From positions 682,001-746,000 of the forward strand of contig OY969884.1 in assembly GCA_963704295.1 (NCBI GenBank): 64,000 nt of DNA, written 5' to 3'. Below the pieces are notes generated by a model. That model did not search any database. It was not told the DNA's origin and saw only the letters and a list, made by a program, of their open reading frames with translations. Positions 26,473 through 35,089 of the stretch are shown here, piece after piece. Source of the DNA: JACCVL01 sp963704295 (GTDB lineage Bacteria; Actinomycetota; Actinomycetes; Propionibacteriales; Nocardioidaceae). How positions within the stretch are numbered: position 1 is the first letter of the stretch; every line of letters starts with the position of its first letter. The position numbers and the translations under genes are program-made.

Positions 26473-29400
26473 CGGGCGTGCTCCACGGTGACCCGCGCCT
26501 TGAGCCCCTCCCCCACCACGGCGTCGACGGACTGCTCGGCCGGGACGGTGCCCAGCTCGAGCACGACGGCGAGGGTCTCCCGGCTGATCATGTCCCGGTG
26601 CCGGTCCGCTGCCTCGGTGACGTCGTCACCACCGTCGATCCCCAGCCGGATCCGGTCGGAGACGGCCAGCCCTGCGTCGCGGCGGGCCTGCTGCACCACG
26701 CGGACCAGGTCTCGGGCCACACCCTCGATGGCGAGGCTCTCGCTGACCGCGGTGTCCAACACCACGAAGCCACCGGACGGGAGCACGCTGGAGGCGAGCG
26801 TCTGGGCGCCGGGCGCCGCGTCGCGCTCCGGGTCGGCGGTCTCGACCACGGTCTCGACGTCGTACTCACCGGGCTCCAGCCGCACCCCGCCCGCGACAAC
26901 GGGCCCGTCCGACGGCGCGGACCAGTCGCCGGCCTTCGCCGCGCGGATGGCCACCTGCACGTCCTTTCCGAGGCGCGGACCGGCCGCCCGCGGGTTGACC
27001 ACCAGCCGCGAGGTGACGCCGACGTCCGCCCGGTCCGGGGTGGTGAGGACGACGTCGTGCACGTTGACCTCCGCGGCGATCAGCGCCGCGTACGGGTCCA
27101 GCGCGTCCGCATCGGCTACCGCGACGGTGAGCCGCTGCAGCGGCTGGCGCACCCGAAGCCCGGCTGCCTTGCGCAGGCGCAGCACGACCGAGCAGACCTC
27201 GCGGACGGCATCCATCGCGGTCACCAGGTCACGGTCAGCGGGCAGCGCGTCGGCGTCCGGCCAGTCGGTGAGATGCACGCTGCGCTCGCCGGTCAGGCCA
27301 CGGTAGACCGCCTCGCTGGCCAGCGGCAGCAGCGGCGACGTCACCCGGGTCAGCACGTGCAGAGCGGTCCACAGCGTGTCGAACGCAGCCGCATCTCCGT
27401 CCCAGAACCGCTGCCGGGAGCGGCGCACGTACCAGTTCGTGAGCATCTCGAGGTGCTCGCGCACCGTCTGGCACGCGGCTGCGACGTCGAACCGGTCCAT
27501 CTGCTCCCCGAGGTCCAGCACGAGGTCGTGCACCTTGGCCAGCAGGTAGCGGTCCAGCACGGACTCGGAGTCGGTCCGCCAGCCCGCCTCGTGGGACGAG
27601 ACGTCGGCGTACAGGGCGAAGAAGTACCACGCATTCCACAGCGGGATCAGCACCTGCCGGACGCCGTCGCGAACCCCTTGCTCGGTGACGATCAGGTTGC
27701 CCCCGCGAAGCACCGGCGAGCTCATCAGGAACCAGCGCATCGCGTCCGATCCGTGCCGGTCGAAGACGCCGGTGACGTCGGGGTAGTTGCGCAGGCTCTT
27801 GCTCATCTTCCGACCGTCCGACCCGAGGACGATGCCGTGCACGACGGCGGATTGGAAGGCGGGCCGGTCGAACAGCGCCGTCGCCAGGACGTGCAGGGTG
27901 TAGAACCAGGCCTTGGTCTGGCCGACGTACTCGACGATGAAGTCACCGGGGTAGTGGTGCTCGAACCACTCGGCGTTCTCGAACGGATAGTGCACCTGCG
28001 CGAACGGCATCGACCCGGACTCGAACCAGCAGTCCAGAACCTCCGGCACCCGGCGCATGGTCGAGCGACCGGTGGGGTCGTCCGGATTGGGACGGGTCAG
28101 CTCGTCGACGTACGGACGGTGCAGGTCGGTGGGGCGCCGGAACCCCTGCGGGCCGAAGTCCCGCTCGATCTCGTCCAGCGAGCCGTACACGTCGGTGCGC
28201 GGGTATGCCGGGTCGTCGGAGCGCCACACCGGGATCGGGCTGCCCCAGTACCGGTTCCGGCTGATCGACCAGTCCCTCGCGTTCGCCAGCCACTTTCCGA
28301 ACGACCCGTCCTTGACGTGGCCCGGAACCCAGTGGATCTGCTCGTTCAGCTCCAGCATCCGCTCCTTGAGCCGGGTCACCTCGACGAACCACGACGTGAC
28401 GGCGCGGTAGATCAGCGGGTTGTCACACCGCCAGCAGTGCGGGTAGGGGTGCTCGTAGGTCTCGTGCCGCACCAGGACCCCGGCGTCGCGCAGATGCCTC
28501 GCGATCGGGCGGTTCGCCTCGAAGACGTGCTGACCGGCGTACGGCGGCACCTCCGCGGTGAACCGGCCCTGCGCGTCGACGGGGACCACCGGGTCGATCC
28601 CTGCCTCGTCAGCGGCGGCCTTGTCCTCCTCGCCGAAGGCGGGCGCCATATGCACGATCCCGGTGCCGTCCTCGGTGGTGACGTAGTCGGCGGCAAGGAT
28701 CTGGTGCGCGTTCGGGCGCCCGGTGAAGAAGTCGAACGGCGGGCTGTAGCGCCGGCCGACAAGGTCCGAACCTCGTAGCGTCTCGACGACCGTCGGCTCC
28801 GCACCGAGCTCACGCGCGTACGACGCGACCCTGGCCGCGGCGAGCAGCAGCCGCTGGCCGACCCACTCGCCCTCGCGCGGCTGAACGACGACGTAGTCGA
28901 TGTCGGGGTGCACCGCCATCGCCAGGTTGCTCGGCAACGTCCAGGGGGTGGTGGTCCAGACCAGCGCCAGCTCGCCGGTCTCGAGCCGCAGCCCGACCGT
29001 CACGGCCGGGTCCTGCCGCGGGCGGTAGACGTCGTCGAGCCGGGTCTCGGCGTTGGACAGCGGGGTCTCGCACCGCCAGCAGTAGGCGAGCACCCGGAAG
29101 CCCTCGTAGATCAGCCCCTTGTCCCACAGCGAGCGGAACGCCCACATCACCGACTCCATGTAGTCGGTGTCGAGGGTCTTGTAGTCGTTGTCGAAGTCGA
29201 CCCAGCGCGCCTGCCTGGTGACGTACTCCTGCCACTCCTGCGTGTAGCGCAACACCGCCGTCCGGCAGGTGTCGTTGAACGCGGCGACCCCCATCTCCTC
29301 GATCTCGGACTTGTGCCCGATGCCCAGCCGCTTCTCCGCGTCCACCTCGGCCGGCAGCCCGTGACAGTCCCACCCGAAGCGCCGCTCCACCCGGCGCCCG

Positions 29401-29654
29401 CGCATCGTCTGGTAGCGAGGGACGACGTCCTTGACATACCCGGTGAGCAGGTGCCCGTAGTGCGGCAGGCCGTTCGCGAACGGGGGGCCGTCGTAGAAGA
29501 CGAACTCGTTGTCCCCGTCGGTCCCGGCGTCTCGCTGCTCGACCGAGGCGACGAAGGTCCGGTCGGTGCGCCAGTGCTCCAGCACCATCTCTTCCAGGGC
29601 GGGGAAGTCGGGGGTCGCAGGCACCTGATCGGCGCCCGCCTTGGGGTACGTCAT
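26469..29654 (-). CDS. ileS: Isoleucine-tRNA ligase
   Basis: IleS charges tRNA-Ile. The 1061-residue protein has the HIGH-like motif HYGH near residue 58, the KMSKS motif near 616, and the editing domain between them. The long C-terminal part lacks the Zn-finger of E. coli IleS and resembles the eukaryote-like/type 2 IleS seen in many actinobacteria, which can confer mupirocin insensitivity (known for the type, not shown here). The ATG at 29654 follows AGGAG by four bases, and this site is embedded in the T-box sequestor. The stop overlaps proB. Confidence 0.95.
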   Translation of the reverse strand: MTYPKAGADQVPATPDFPALEEMVLEHWRTDRTFVASVEQRDAGTDGDNEFVFYDGPPFANGLPHYGHLLTGYVKDVVPRYQTMRGRRVERRFGWDCHGLPAEVDAEKRLGIGHKSEIEEMGVAAFNDTCRTAVLRYTQEWQEYVTRQARWVDFDNDYKTLDTDYMESVMWAFRSLWDKGLIYEGFRVLAYCWRCETPLSNAETRLDDVYRPRQDPAVTVGLRLETGELALVWTTTPWTLPSNLAMAVHPDIDYVVVQPREGEWVGQRLLLAAARVASYARELGAEPTVVETLRGSDLVGRRYSPPFDFFTGRPNAHQILAADYVTTEDGTGIVHMAPAFGEEDKAAADEAGIDPVVPVDAQGRFTAEVPPYAGQHVFEANRPIARHLRDAGVLVRHETYEHPYPHCWRCDNPLIYRAVTSWFVEVTRLKERMLELNEQIHWVPGHVKDGSFGKWLANARDWSISRNRYWGSPIPVWRSDDPAYPRTDVYGSLDEIERDFGPQGFRRPTDLHRPYVDELTRPNPDDPTGRSTMRRVPEVLDCWFESGSMPFAQVHYPFENAEWFEHHYPGDFIVEYVGQTKAWFYTLHVLATALFDRPAFQSAVVHGIVLGSDGRKMSKSLRNYPDVTGVFDRHGSDAMRWFLMSSPVLRGGNLIVTEQGVRDGVRQVLIPLWNAWYFFALYADVSSHEAGWRTDSESVLDRYLLAKVHDLVLDLGEQMDRFDVAAACQTVREHLEMLTNWYVRRSRQRFWDGDAAAFDTLWTALHVLTRVTSPLLPLASEAVYRGLTGERSVHLTDWPDADALPADRDLVTAMDAVREVCSVVLRLRKAAGLRVRQPLQRLTVAVADADALDPYAALIAAEVNVHDVVLTTPDRADVGVTSRLVVNPRAAGPRLGKDVQVAIRAAKAGDWSAPSDGPVVAGGVRLEPGEYDVETVVETADPERDAAPGAQTLASSVLPSGGFVVLDTAVSESLAIEGVARDLVRVVQQARRDAGLAVSDRIRLGIDGGDDVTEAADRHRDMISRETLAVVLELGTVPAEQSVDAVVGEGLKARVTVEHAR

Positions 29655-29908
29655 CGCACTCCTGCTCCGTCGGCACCGGGTCGGGACCGATGCGCTGGTC
29701 GGGGTGCGAGGACGACGCCGCCGGATCCCCCCGGTCACGCCGCGGTACCACCTCGCTTGCCGGTCCCCCCTCGCGAGGTCGGACCGACCGCTCGTGCCCG
29801 GCTGTGACGGGCCGCTCCCGTCCGGTTCTACTGAGGTGGCCGCCGGCGTGCGGCACCCGTTCTCCCGGAGGCTCGCCGGTGATGGCCGGGTCGATGCCTG
29901 TATGCCGC
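29655..29908 (-). promoter_or_regulatory. Translational T-box riboswitch of ileS
   Basis: The leader senses uncharged tRNA-Ile. Stem I is very short (GGCA/TGCC and CCCG/CGGG arms) and presents the specifier ATC at 29881-29883. The T-box AGGTGGTACCGCG is at 29741-29753 and would pair with the tRNA NCCA end. GCGAGG (29751-29756) pairs with CCTCGC (29706-29711) in the antisequestor. The same region (29701-29709) can instead pair with GGAGTGCGA at the ribosome-binding site (29654-29662). No terminator with a T-run is present, so control is of translation, as known for actinobacterial ileS. Confidence 0.88.
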
Positions 29909-29914
29909 ATCGTA
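29909..29914 (-). promoter_or_regulatory. -10 box for the ileS T-box transcript
   Basis: TACGAT on the minus strand lies at the right place to start the transcript just upstream of stem I (expected start near 29902). No convincing -35 element is seen; GGATAC at 17 bases upstream is weak. Confidence 0.45.
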
Positions 29915-29957
29915 GCGACGCCTGGCAACCGGGTATCCGCAGCGGGGCGCCCCGCGG

Positions 29958-31313
29958 TCAGCCGACTCGCGGATCCTCGCCGCGCCGGCCGAGCAGCGTC
30001 TCCGCCCCAGCCTCGACCGCGGGGTCGAAGTCGAACACGACCGGGTCGTCGCCCGCGCCGATCGCCACCGCGTCGCCGGGCTCGGCGCCCAGCTCGAGCA
30101 GCCGTTCCTCGACCCCCAGCCGGGCCAACCTGTCGGCGAGGAAGCCGACCGCCTCGTCGTTGGCGAAGTCGGTCTGGCGGACCCATCGCTCCGGCTTGCG
30201 GCCGCGCACCCGCCACACCTCGCCCTGCCGGGCCACGGTGAACTCCGGCCCGGAAACCGCCGGCGGGTGCAGCACGATCCGGGTCGCCTCGGGCGCCGGG
30301 CGGGCGGCCCGCACCGCGGCCACCACCTCGGCCATCGCGTACGACAGCTCACGCAGCCCCGCCCGGGTCGCCGCGGAGATGGCGAGCACCCGAAGCCCAC
30401 GGGCCTCGAGGTCGAGGCGGACCAGCTCGGCGAGCTCATTCCCCTCGGGGACGTCCGTCTTGTTCAGCGCCACCAACCGCGGCCGGTCGTCCAGCCCGCC
30501 GTAGCGGGCGAGCTCCCGCTCGATCACGTCGAGGTCGGTCAGAGGGTCGCGGCCCGGCTCCAGGGTGGCGCAGTCGACGACGTGCACCAGCGCCGCGCAG
30601 CGCTCGACGTGACGCAGGAAGTCATGACCGAGGCCACGGCCCTCGCTGGCTCCCTCGATCAGCCCGGGCACGTCGGCGACGGTGAACGTGGTGTCCCCGG
30701 CGGTGACCACACCAAGGTTGGGCACCAGCGTGGTGAACGGGTAGTCGGCGATCTTGGGTCGAGCCCGGGAGATCGCCGCGACCAGGCTGGACTTCCCCGC
30801 GCTGGGGAAGCCGACCAGGCCTACGTCGGCGACCACCTTGAGCTCGAGCACGATGGACACGTCGTCGCCCGGCTCCCCGAGCAGGGCGAAACCCGGCGCC
30901 TTGCGCTTGGCCGAGGCGAGCGCGGCGTTGCCGAGCCCGCCACGACCGCCGGCCGCCACCACCAGCTCGGTGCCGGCGCCGACGAGGTCGGCGAGCACGT
31001 CACCGCGTGGTCCGCGGACCAGCGTGCCCTCCGGCACCGGCAGCACCAGCCGGTCTCCGTTTGCGCCGTGCCGGTGCGAGCCACTGCCGTGTCCGCCGTG
31101 ACCGGCCCGCCGGTGCGACTCATGGTGGTAGTCGACGAGCGTGGTGACCCCCGGGTCCACGCGCAGCACGACGTCACCGCCGTTGCCGCCGTTGCCGCCG
31201 TCCGGCCCACCGAGGGGTTTGAACTTCTCCCGGTGCACCGAGGCCACCCCGTTGCCGCCGCGGCCCGCTGTGACGCGCAGCGCCACGCGGTCGACAAACG
31301 TCGGAACCGCCAC
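29958..31313 (-). CDS. obgE: Obg family GTPase CgtA
   Basis: A ribosome-associated GTPase for 50S assembly and stress control. The 451-residue protein has the glycine-rich OBG fold (GRGGNGVASVHREKF, GPDGGNGGNGGDV), the G1 motif GFPSAGKSS near residue 168, the G3 motif DVPGLIEGA, the G4 motif NKTDVP, and a C-terminal OCT domain from about 360, all as in Gram-positive Obg. Its start is GTG. It follows rpmA by 53 bases in the rplU-rpmA-obgE unit. Confidence 0.96.
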   Translation of the reverse strand: MAVPTFVDRVALRVTAGRGGNGVASVHREKFKPLGGPDGGNGGNGGDVVLRVDPGVTTLVDYHHESHRRAGHGGHGSGSHRHGANGDRLVLPVPEGTLVRGPRGDVLADLVGAGTELVVAAGGRGGLGNAALASAKRKAPGFALLGEPGDDVSIVLELKVVADVGLVGFPSAGKSSLVAAISRARPKIADYPFTTLVPNLGVVTAGDTTFTVADVPGLIEGASEGRGLGHDFLRHVERCAALVHVVDCATLEPGRDPLTDLDVIERELARYGGLDDRPRLVALNKTDVPEGNELAELVRLDLEARGLRVLAISAATRAGLRELSYAMAEVVAAVRAARPAPEATRIVLHPPAVSGPEFTVARQGEVWRVRGRKPERWVRQTDFANDEAVGFLADRLARLGVEERLLELGAEPGDAVAIGAGDDPVVFDFDPAVEAGAETLLGRRGEDPRVG

Positions 31314-31366
31314 GGGTTGCTCCCTTCATCAAGCGGAAGGGGGGCCGGGTGCTGTGCGTCAGGCGC

Positions 31367-31627
31367 TCACTCCGCGGCGGACGACACCACGTTGATGACC
31401 CGGCGCCCGCGACGGGTGCCGAACTCGACGGCACCCTCGATCAGCGCGAACAGCGTGTCGTCGCTGCCGCGGCCCACGCCGGCGCCGGGGTGGAAGTGGG
31501 TGCCGCGCTGCCGGACGATGATCTCGCCCGCGTTGACCTGCTGGCCACCGAACCGCTTCACTCCGAGCCGCTGTGCGTTCGAGTCCCGACCGTTCCGGGT
31601 CGAGGCCGCACCCTTCTTGTGTGCCAT
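31367..31627 (-). CDS. rpmA: 50S ribosomal protein L27
   Basis: An 86-residue basic protein near the peptidyl-transferase centre. The N-terminus AHKKGAASTRNGRDSNAQRL matches mature-type bL27, with no cleaved Firmicutes-like extension, and GGQQVNAGEIIVRQRGT follows. It starts 14 bases after the rplU stop, so the two are cotranscribed. Confidence 0.97.
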   Translation of the reverse strand: MAHKKGAASTRNGRDSNAQRLGVKRFGGQQVNAGEIIVRQRGTHFHPGAGVGRGSDDTLFALIEGAVEFGTRRGRRVINVVSSAAE

Positions 31628-31641
31628 GCGTCCGTCCTCGC

Positions 31642-31950
31642 TCAGCTGGTGATGTCAGTGACCTTGACCCGGGTGTAGCGCTGGCGGTGGCCCTGGCGCT
31701 TCCGGTATCCGGTCTTGTTCTTGTACTTCAGGATGGTGATCTTGGGGCCGAGCGTGTTGTCGAGGACCTCGGCGGTCACCGACACCTTCGCCAGCTTGGC
31801 GGCGTCGGAGGTCACCGACTCGCCATCGACGAGCAGGACAGCCGGCAGGGTCAGGGTGTCGCCGGGCTCGTCGGCCACCCGGTCGATCTGGATGACGTCG
31901 CCGACGGCAACCCTCTGCTGCCCGCCGCCGCTGCGCACGATCGCGTACAC
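31642..31950 (-). CDS. rplU: 50S ribosomal protein L21
   Basis: A 102-residue protein that binds 23S rRNA. The C-terminal signature ILKYKNKTGYRKRQGHRQ is clear. The GTG at 31950 yields the standard N-terminus YAIVRSGGGQQRV; the open frame extends upstream through the leader, but those residues are not ribosomal protein. AGAAGGTG lies about nine bases upstream. It is driven by a strong promoter at 32037-32066 with an 80-base leader. Confidence 0.96.
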   Translation of the reverse strand: MYAIVRSGGGQQRVAVGDVIQIDRVADEPGDTLTLPAVLLVDGESVTSDAAKLAKVSVTAEVLDNTLGPKITILKYKNKTGYRKRQGHRQRYTRVKVTDITS

Positions 31951-32036
31951 GCCTGGCTCACCTTCTGCTGGTCCGAAAAAGTCGGGTCGCGCGCCGGTGG
32001 CACGCCAGATCAGCGTGCAGACCACGCCGACCGTCG

Positions 32037-32066
32037 ATTGTACGGACGCGTCGCTCCGCCGGTCAA
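32037..32066 (-). promoter_or_regulatory. Strong promoter for rplU-rpmA-obgE
   Basis: On the minus strand, TTGACC (32061-32066), an 18-base spacer and TACAAT (32037-32042) make the best consensus promoter in the window. It sits 10 bases after the rne stop. The transcript would start near 32030 and carry a leader of about 80 bases that can fold into a GTGG-...-CACGC/GCGTG-...-CCAC stem before the rplU start, a possible site of autogenous control. Confidence 0.75.
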
Positions 32067-32076
32067 AACGATCCCG

Positions 32077-34872
32077 TCAGGCGTCGGCGGTTGCCGGCGT
32101 CGGCGGGGCGGTCTTGCGGGTCACCCGCTTGCGGGTGGCCTTCTTTCGCGGGGTGATCGCCTCACCCAGCTCGGGCCCCGGCGCCGGCTGGTCGAGCGTG
32201 GGTCGTGGACCGGTCCCGTCCTGCTCGGACGGCTCCTTCCGGTCTGCGCCTGCACTGCTGTCGGCCGCCGCCTCGGCGGCACTCTGCGTCGCCGCGGGCT
32301 GTTCCGCCGGGGACTCCACCGGGGACTCCGCCGGGGACTCCGTAGGCACCTCCGCCGGGGACTCCGCCGGCTTCTGCTCGGATGGCCGCTCCGCCTGGTC
32401 GGCCGGCTTGCCGGCCGGCTTCGCGCCGCTGCGCCGGCGGCCGCGCTTGCCGCGGTCGTCGTCGCCGTCCTTGCCGGACGGCTCCACCGGCTCGGGGTGC
32501 ACGAGCAGACCGCGGCCGCCGCAGTGCTCGCACGACTCGCTGAAGACCTCCAGCAGGCCGGTCCCGATCTTCTTCCGGGTCATCTGGACCAGGCCGAGTG
32601 AGGTCACCTCGGCGACTTGGTGCCGGGTGCGGTCCCGGGACAGGCACTCCACCATGCGCCGCAGCACCAGGTCCCGGTTGGACTCCAGCACCATGTCGAT
32701 GAAGTCCACGACGATGATCCCGCCGATGTCACGCAGCCGGAGCTGGCGGACGATCTCCTCCGCCGCCTCCAGGTTGTTCTTGGTGACGGTTTCCTCGAGG
32801 TTTCCGCCGGAGCCGGTGAACTTGCCGGTGTTCACGTCGACGACCGTCATCGCCTCGGTGCGGTCGATGACCAGCGATCCACCGGAGGGCAGGAAGACCT
32901 TGCGCTCCAGCGCCTTGGCGATCTGCTCGTCGATGCGGTGGTCGGCGAAGACGTCACCGTCGCCCTCGTACCGCTTGCAGCGGTCGGCGAGATCCGGCGC
33001 GACGTGTCCCACATAGGCCTGGATGTCGTCCCAGGCGTCGTCACCTTGCACGACGAGGGTGCCGAAGTCCTCTGTGAACAGGTCCCGCACGACCTTGATC
33101 ATCAGATCCGGCTCACCGTAGAGCAGTTTCGGTCCCTGCCCCTTGTTCTTCGCCTTGGCGGCGATGTCCTCCCACCGCGCGGTCAGGGCGCCGATGTCGC
33201 GCGTCAGCTGGTCCTCGGTCGCCCCCTCGGCGGCGGTCCGGATGATCACGCCGGCGTCGTCCGGGACAACGCCCTTCAGCAGACCCTTGAGCCGGGACCG
33301 CTCGCCCTCGTGCAGCTTGCGGGAGATGCCACTGGTGTGGCCGTTCGGCACGTACACGAGGAACCGGCCCGGCAGGCTGACCTGGCCGGTGAGCCGGGCG
33401 CCCTTGTGGCCGACCGGGTCCTTGGTCACCTGCACCAGGATGTGCTGACCGGACGACAGCGCCTCCTCGATCCGGCGCGGCTTGCCGTCCATGCCGAGCG
33501 CCTTCCAGTCCACCTCACCGGCGTACAGGACCGCGTTGCGGCCCTTGCCGATGTCGATGAACGCCGCCTCCATGCTGGGCAGCACGTTCTGCACCCGGCC
33601 GAGGTAGACGTTGCCGATGAGCGACGTCTGGGACTCGCGGGCGACGTAGTGCTCGACGAGGACGTTGTCCTCCAGCACCGCGATCTGGGTGAGGTCGTCG
33701 CGCTGGCGCACGACCATCTCGCGCTGGACGGACTCCCGCCGGGCCAGGAACTCCGATTCGCTGAGGATCGGTGGCCGACGACGGACCGCCTCGCGGCCGT
33801 CCCGGCGGCGCTGCTTCTTCGCCTGCAGCCGGGTGGACCCCTCCACGCTGGTGATCTCCGCCTCGGCGGCGCGGCGCTCGCGCACCCGAACGACGGTGTT
33901 GTCCGGGTCGTCGTCCCCGGGATCGGTCGGGTCGCCCTTGCGGCGGCGGCGGCGCCGGCGCCGGCTGCTGGCGCTCCCGCCCTCCGGCTCGCCCGCCTCG
34001 TCGTCGGTGGCGGACTTCTTCGCCGGCTTCTTGTCGGTCTGCTTCTTGCTCTTCGTGTCGGCCTGGGAATCGGTCGTCGACTCGTCACCGGCATCCGCGG
34101 GCGAGCCGGTGTCCGTGTCACGGTTGTCCTCGTCACCGTCACCGGACTTGCGGCGGCGGCGACCGCCGCGCCGGCGACGCCGGCGCGGACCCGAGTCCGC
34201 CTCCTCGTCAGCTGAGCTGTCGCCGCCCGGCTCGCCGTCCCGTCCGATCGTGTCACCGTCGTCCCCGGAGTCACGGTCGGTCGAGGTGGCGGCGGCCGGA
34301 TCGGCGGGCTTGAACAGCGGCACCACTGCCGTCCCGCCGGCGTCGGTGGCCTCGGTGCTTCCCGGGGACGGCTGGTCGCCGTCGGCGGCGGAAGCTGTCA
34401 CCCCCGCGGCCGCTGCCTTCCGGGTGGACCGGCGGCGGCGCGTCGGCGCCTCACCGGGGTCAGCGGCGGAGAAGAGCGATCCGGTCGGCCCGGGCGACTG
34501 CTCCCCGTCGGCCGGTTCGGCGGACGCGGCGGGCTCGGCGGGCTCGGCGGGCTCGGCGGGCTCGGCGGAGACCTTCTTTGCCGCCGTCTTCTTGGCCGTG
34601 GTCTTCTTCGTCGCAGCCTTCGTGGCGGCGGTCTCCTTCGCGGTGGACTTCTTGGCGGCGGTCTTCCGCGCGGCCTTCTTCGCCGGGGCCGCCGCTTCCG
34701 GCTCCGAGGCGGGAGGGGTGTCCTGGTCACCGTCGACCGGTGGACCCGCGGGCCTGCTGGCCGCGCGACGGCGTCGGGTCGTGACCGTCACGGGCGGGGC
34801 GGCGCTCGTGGGCTGGTCGGCTGATCCGCCGTCCGGGGTTGGTTCGTCGCGGGGAGTTTCCTCGTCGAGCAT
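32077..34872 (-). CDS. rne: Ribonuclease E/G with a histone H1-like N-terminal extension
   Basis: RNase E/G starts mRNA decay and processes rRNA and tRNA. In this 931-residue protein the catalytic core sits in the middle, as in mycobacteria: S1 domain near 414 (SLIGNVYLGRV), RNase-H-like and 5'-sensor regions, catalytic aspartate in IIVVDFIDM near 720, and a Zn-link CEHCGGRG near 778. Residues 1-330 form a disordered arm with EPA repeats, a Lys/Ala block (KKAARKTAAKKS, KKTTAKKTAAKK) and Arg-rich clusters (RRRRRGGRRRRK). The C-terminal 150 residues are also low in complexity. Arms of this kind scaffold degradosomes and bind RNA. Confidence 0.93.
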   Translation of the reverse strand: MLDEETPRDEPTPDGGSADQPTSAAPPVTVTTRRRRAASRPAGPPVDGDQDTPPASEPEAAAPAKKAARKTAAKKSTAKETAATKAATKKTTAKKTAAKKVSAEPAEPAEPAEPAASAEPADGEQSPGPTGSLFSAADPGEAPTRRRRSTRKAAAAGVTASAADGDQPSPGSTEATDAGGTAVVPLFKPADPAAATSTDRDSGDDGDTIGRDGEPGGDSSADEEADSGPRRRRRRGGRRRRKSGDGDEDNRDTDTGSPADAGDESTTDSQADTKSKKQTDKKPAKKSATDDEAGEPEGGSASSRRRRRRRRKGDPTDPGDDDPDNTVVRVRERRAAEAEITSVEGSTRLQAKKQRRRDGREAVRRRPPILSESEFLARRESVQREMVVRQRDDLTQIAVLEDNVLVEHYVARESQTSLIGNVYLGRVQNVLPSMEAAFIDIGKGRNAVLYAGEVDWKALGMDGKPRRIEEALSSGQHILVQVTKDPVGHKGARLTGQVSLPGRFLVYVPNGHTSGISRKLHEGERSRLKGLLKGVVPDDAGVIIRTAAEGATEDQLTRDIGALTARWEDIAAKAKNKGQGPKLLYGEPDLMIKVVRDLFTEDFGTLVVQGDDAWDDIQAYVGHVAPDLADRCKRYEGDGDVFADHRIDEQIAKALERKVFLPSGGSLVIDRTEAMTVVDVNTGKFTGSGGNLEETVTKNNLEAAEEIVRQLRLRDIGGIIVVDFIDMVLESNRDLVLRRMVECLSRDRTRHQVAEVTSLGLVQMTRKKIGTGLLEVFSESCEHCGGRGLLVHPEPVEPSGKDGDDDRGKRGRRRSGAKPAGKPADQAERPSEQKPAESPAEVPTESPAESPVESPAEQPAATQSAAEAAADSSAGADRKEPSEQDGTGPRPTLDQPAPGPELGEAITPRKKATRKRVTRKTAPPTPATADA
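34532..34567. repeat. 9-base minisatellite inside rne
   Basis: Four perfect copies of GGCTCGGCG (plus strand) encode the EPA repeats in the disordered N-terminal arm of RNase E/G. A second repeat of a 12-base unit (CCGGGGACTCCG type) at about 32307-32370 encodes ESPAESP repeats in the C-terminal arm. Both keep the frame, so copy-number change would only alter arm length. Confidence 0.7.
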
Positions 34873-35089
34873 CTGCTCTCCTCCGCCCCCGGGCGCTTCT
34901 GCGCCGCACGGGGGCCTGTCGTTCGCCAGGCTGGTCCGGTTCCGAACCAGGCGGGCGTAAGCCTGTGGTGCCCTCGGTCACCGGCGGGTGCCGGACCGAG
35001 CGGCGACGTTCCCTTGGTGCCACTGGACGAGTCCGCGCTGACCGCCGCGGTCGACGCGGGGTGCCGCTCCCTGGCCGGGAGCCGGCGAC
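34873..35089 (-). other. rne 5' leader and intergenic region
   Basis: This 217-base gap precedes rne. Just upstream of the ATG is a strong GGAGGAG. A stem CTGGTTCGG/CCGGACCAG folds at about 34931-34955, and there are further GC-rich stems near 34905-34920 and 34975-35005. No consensus promoter is evident. Long structured leaders of RNase E genes are used for autoregulation in other bacteria, so the same is possible here. Confidence 0.4.

Noticed and set aside
28015..28040. CGAACC motif resembling a tRNA T-arm inside ileS
   Set aside because: It lies in a conserved coding part of ileS and has no cloverleaf partners.
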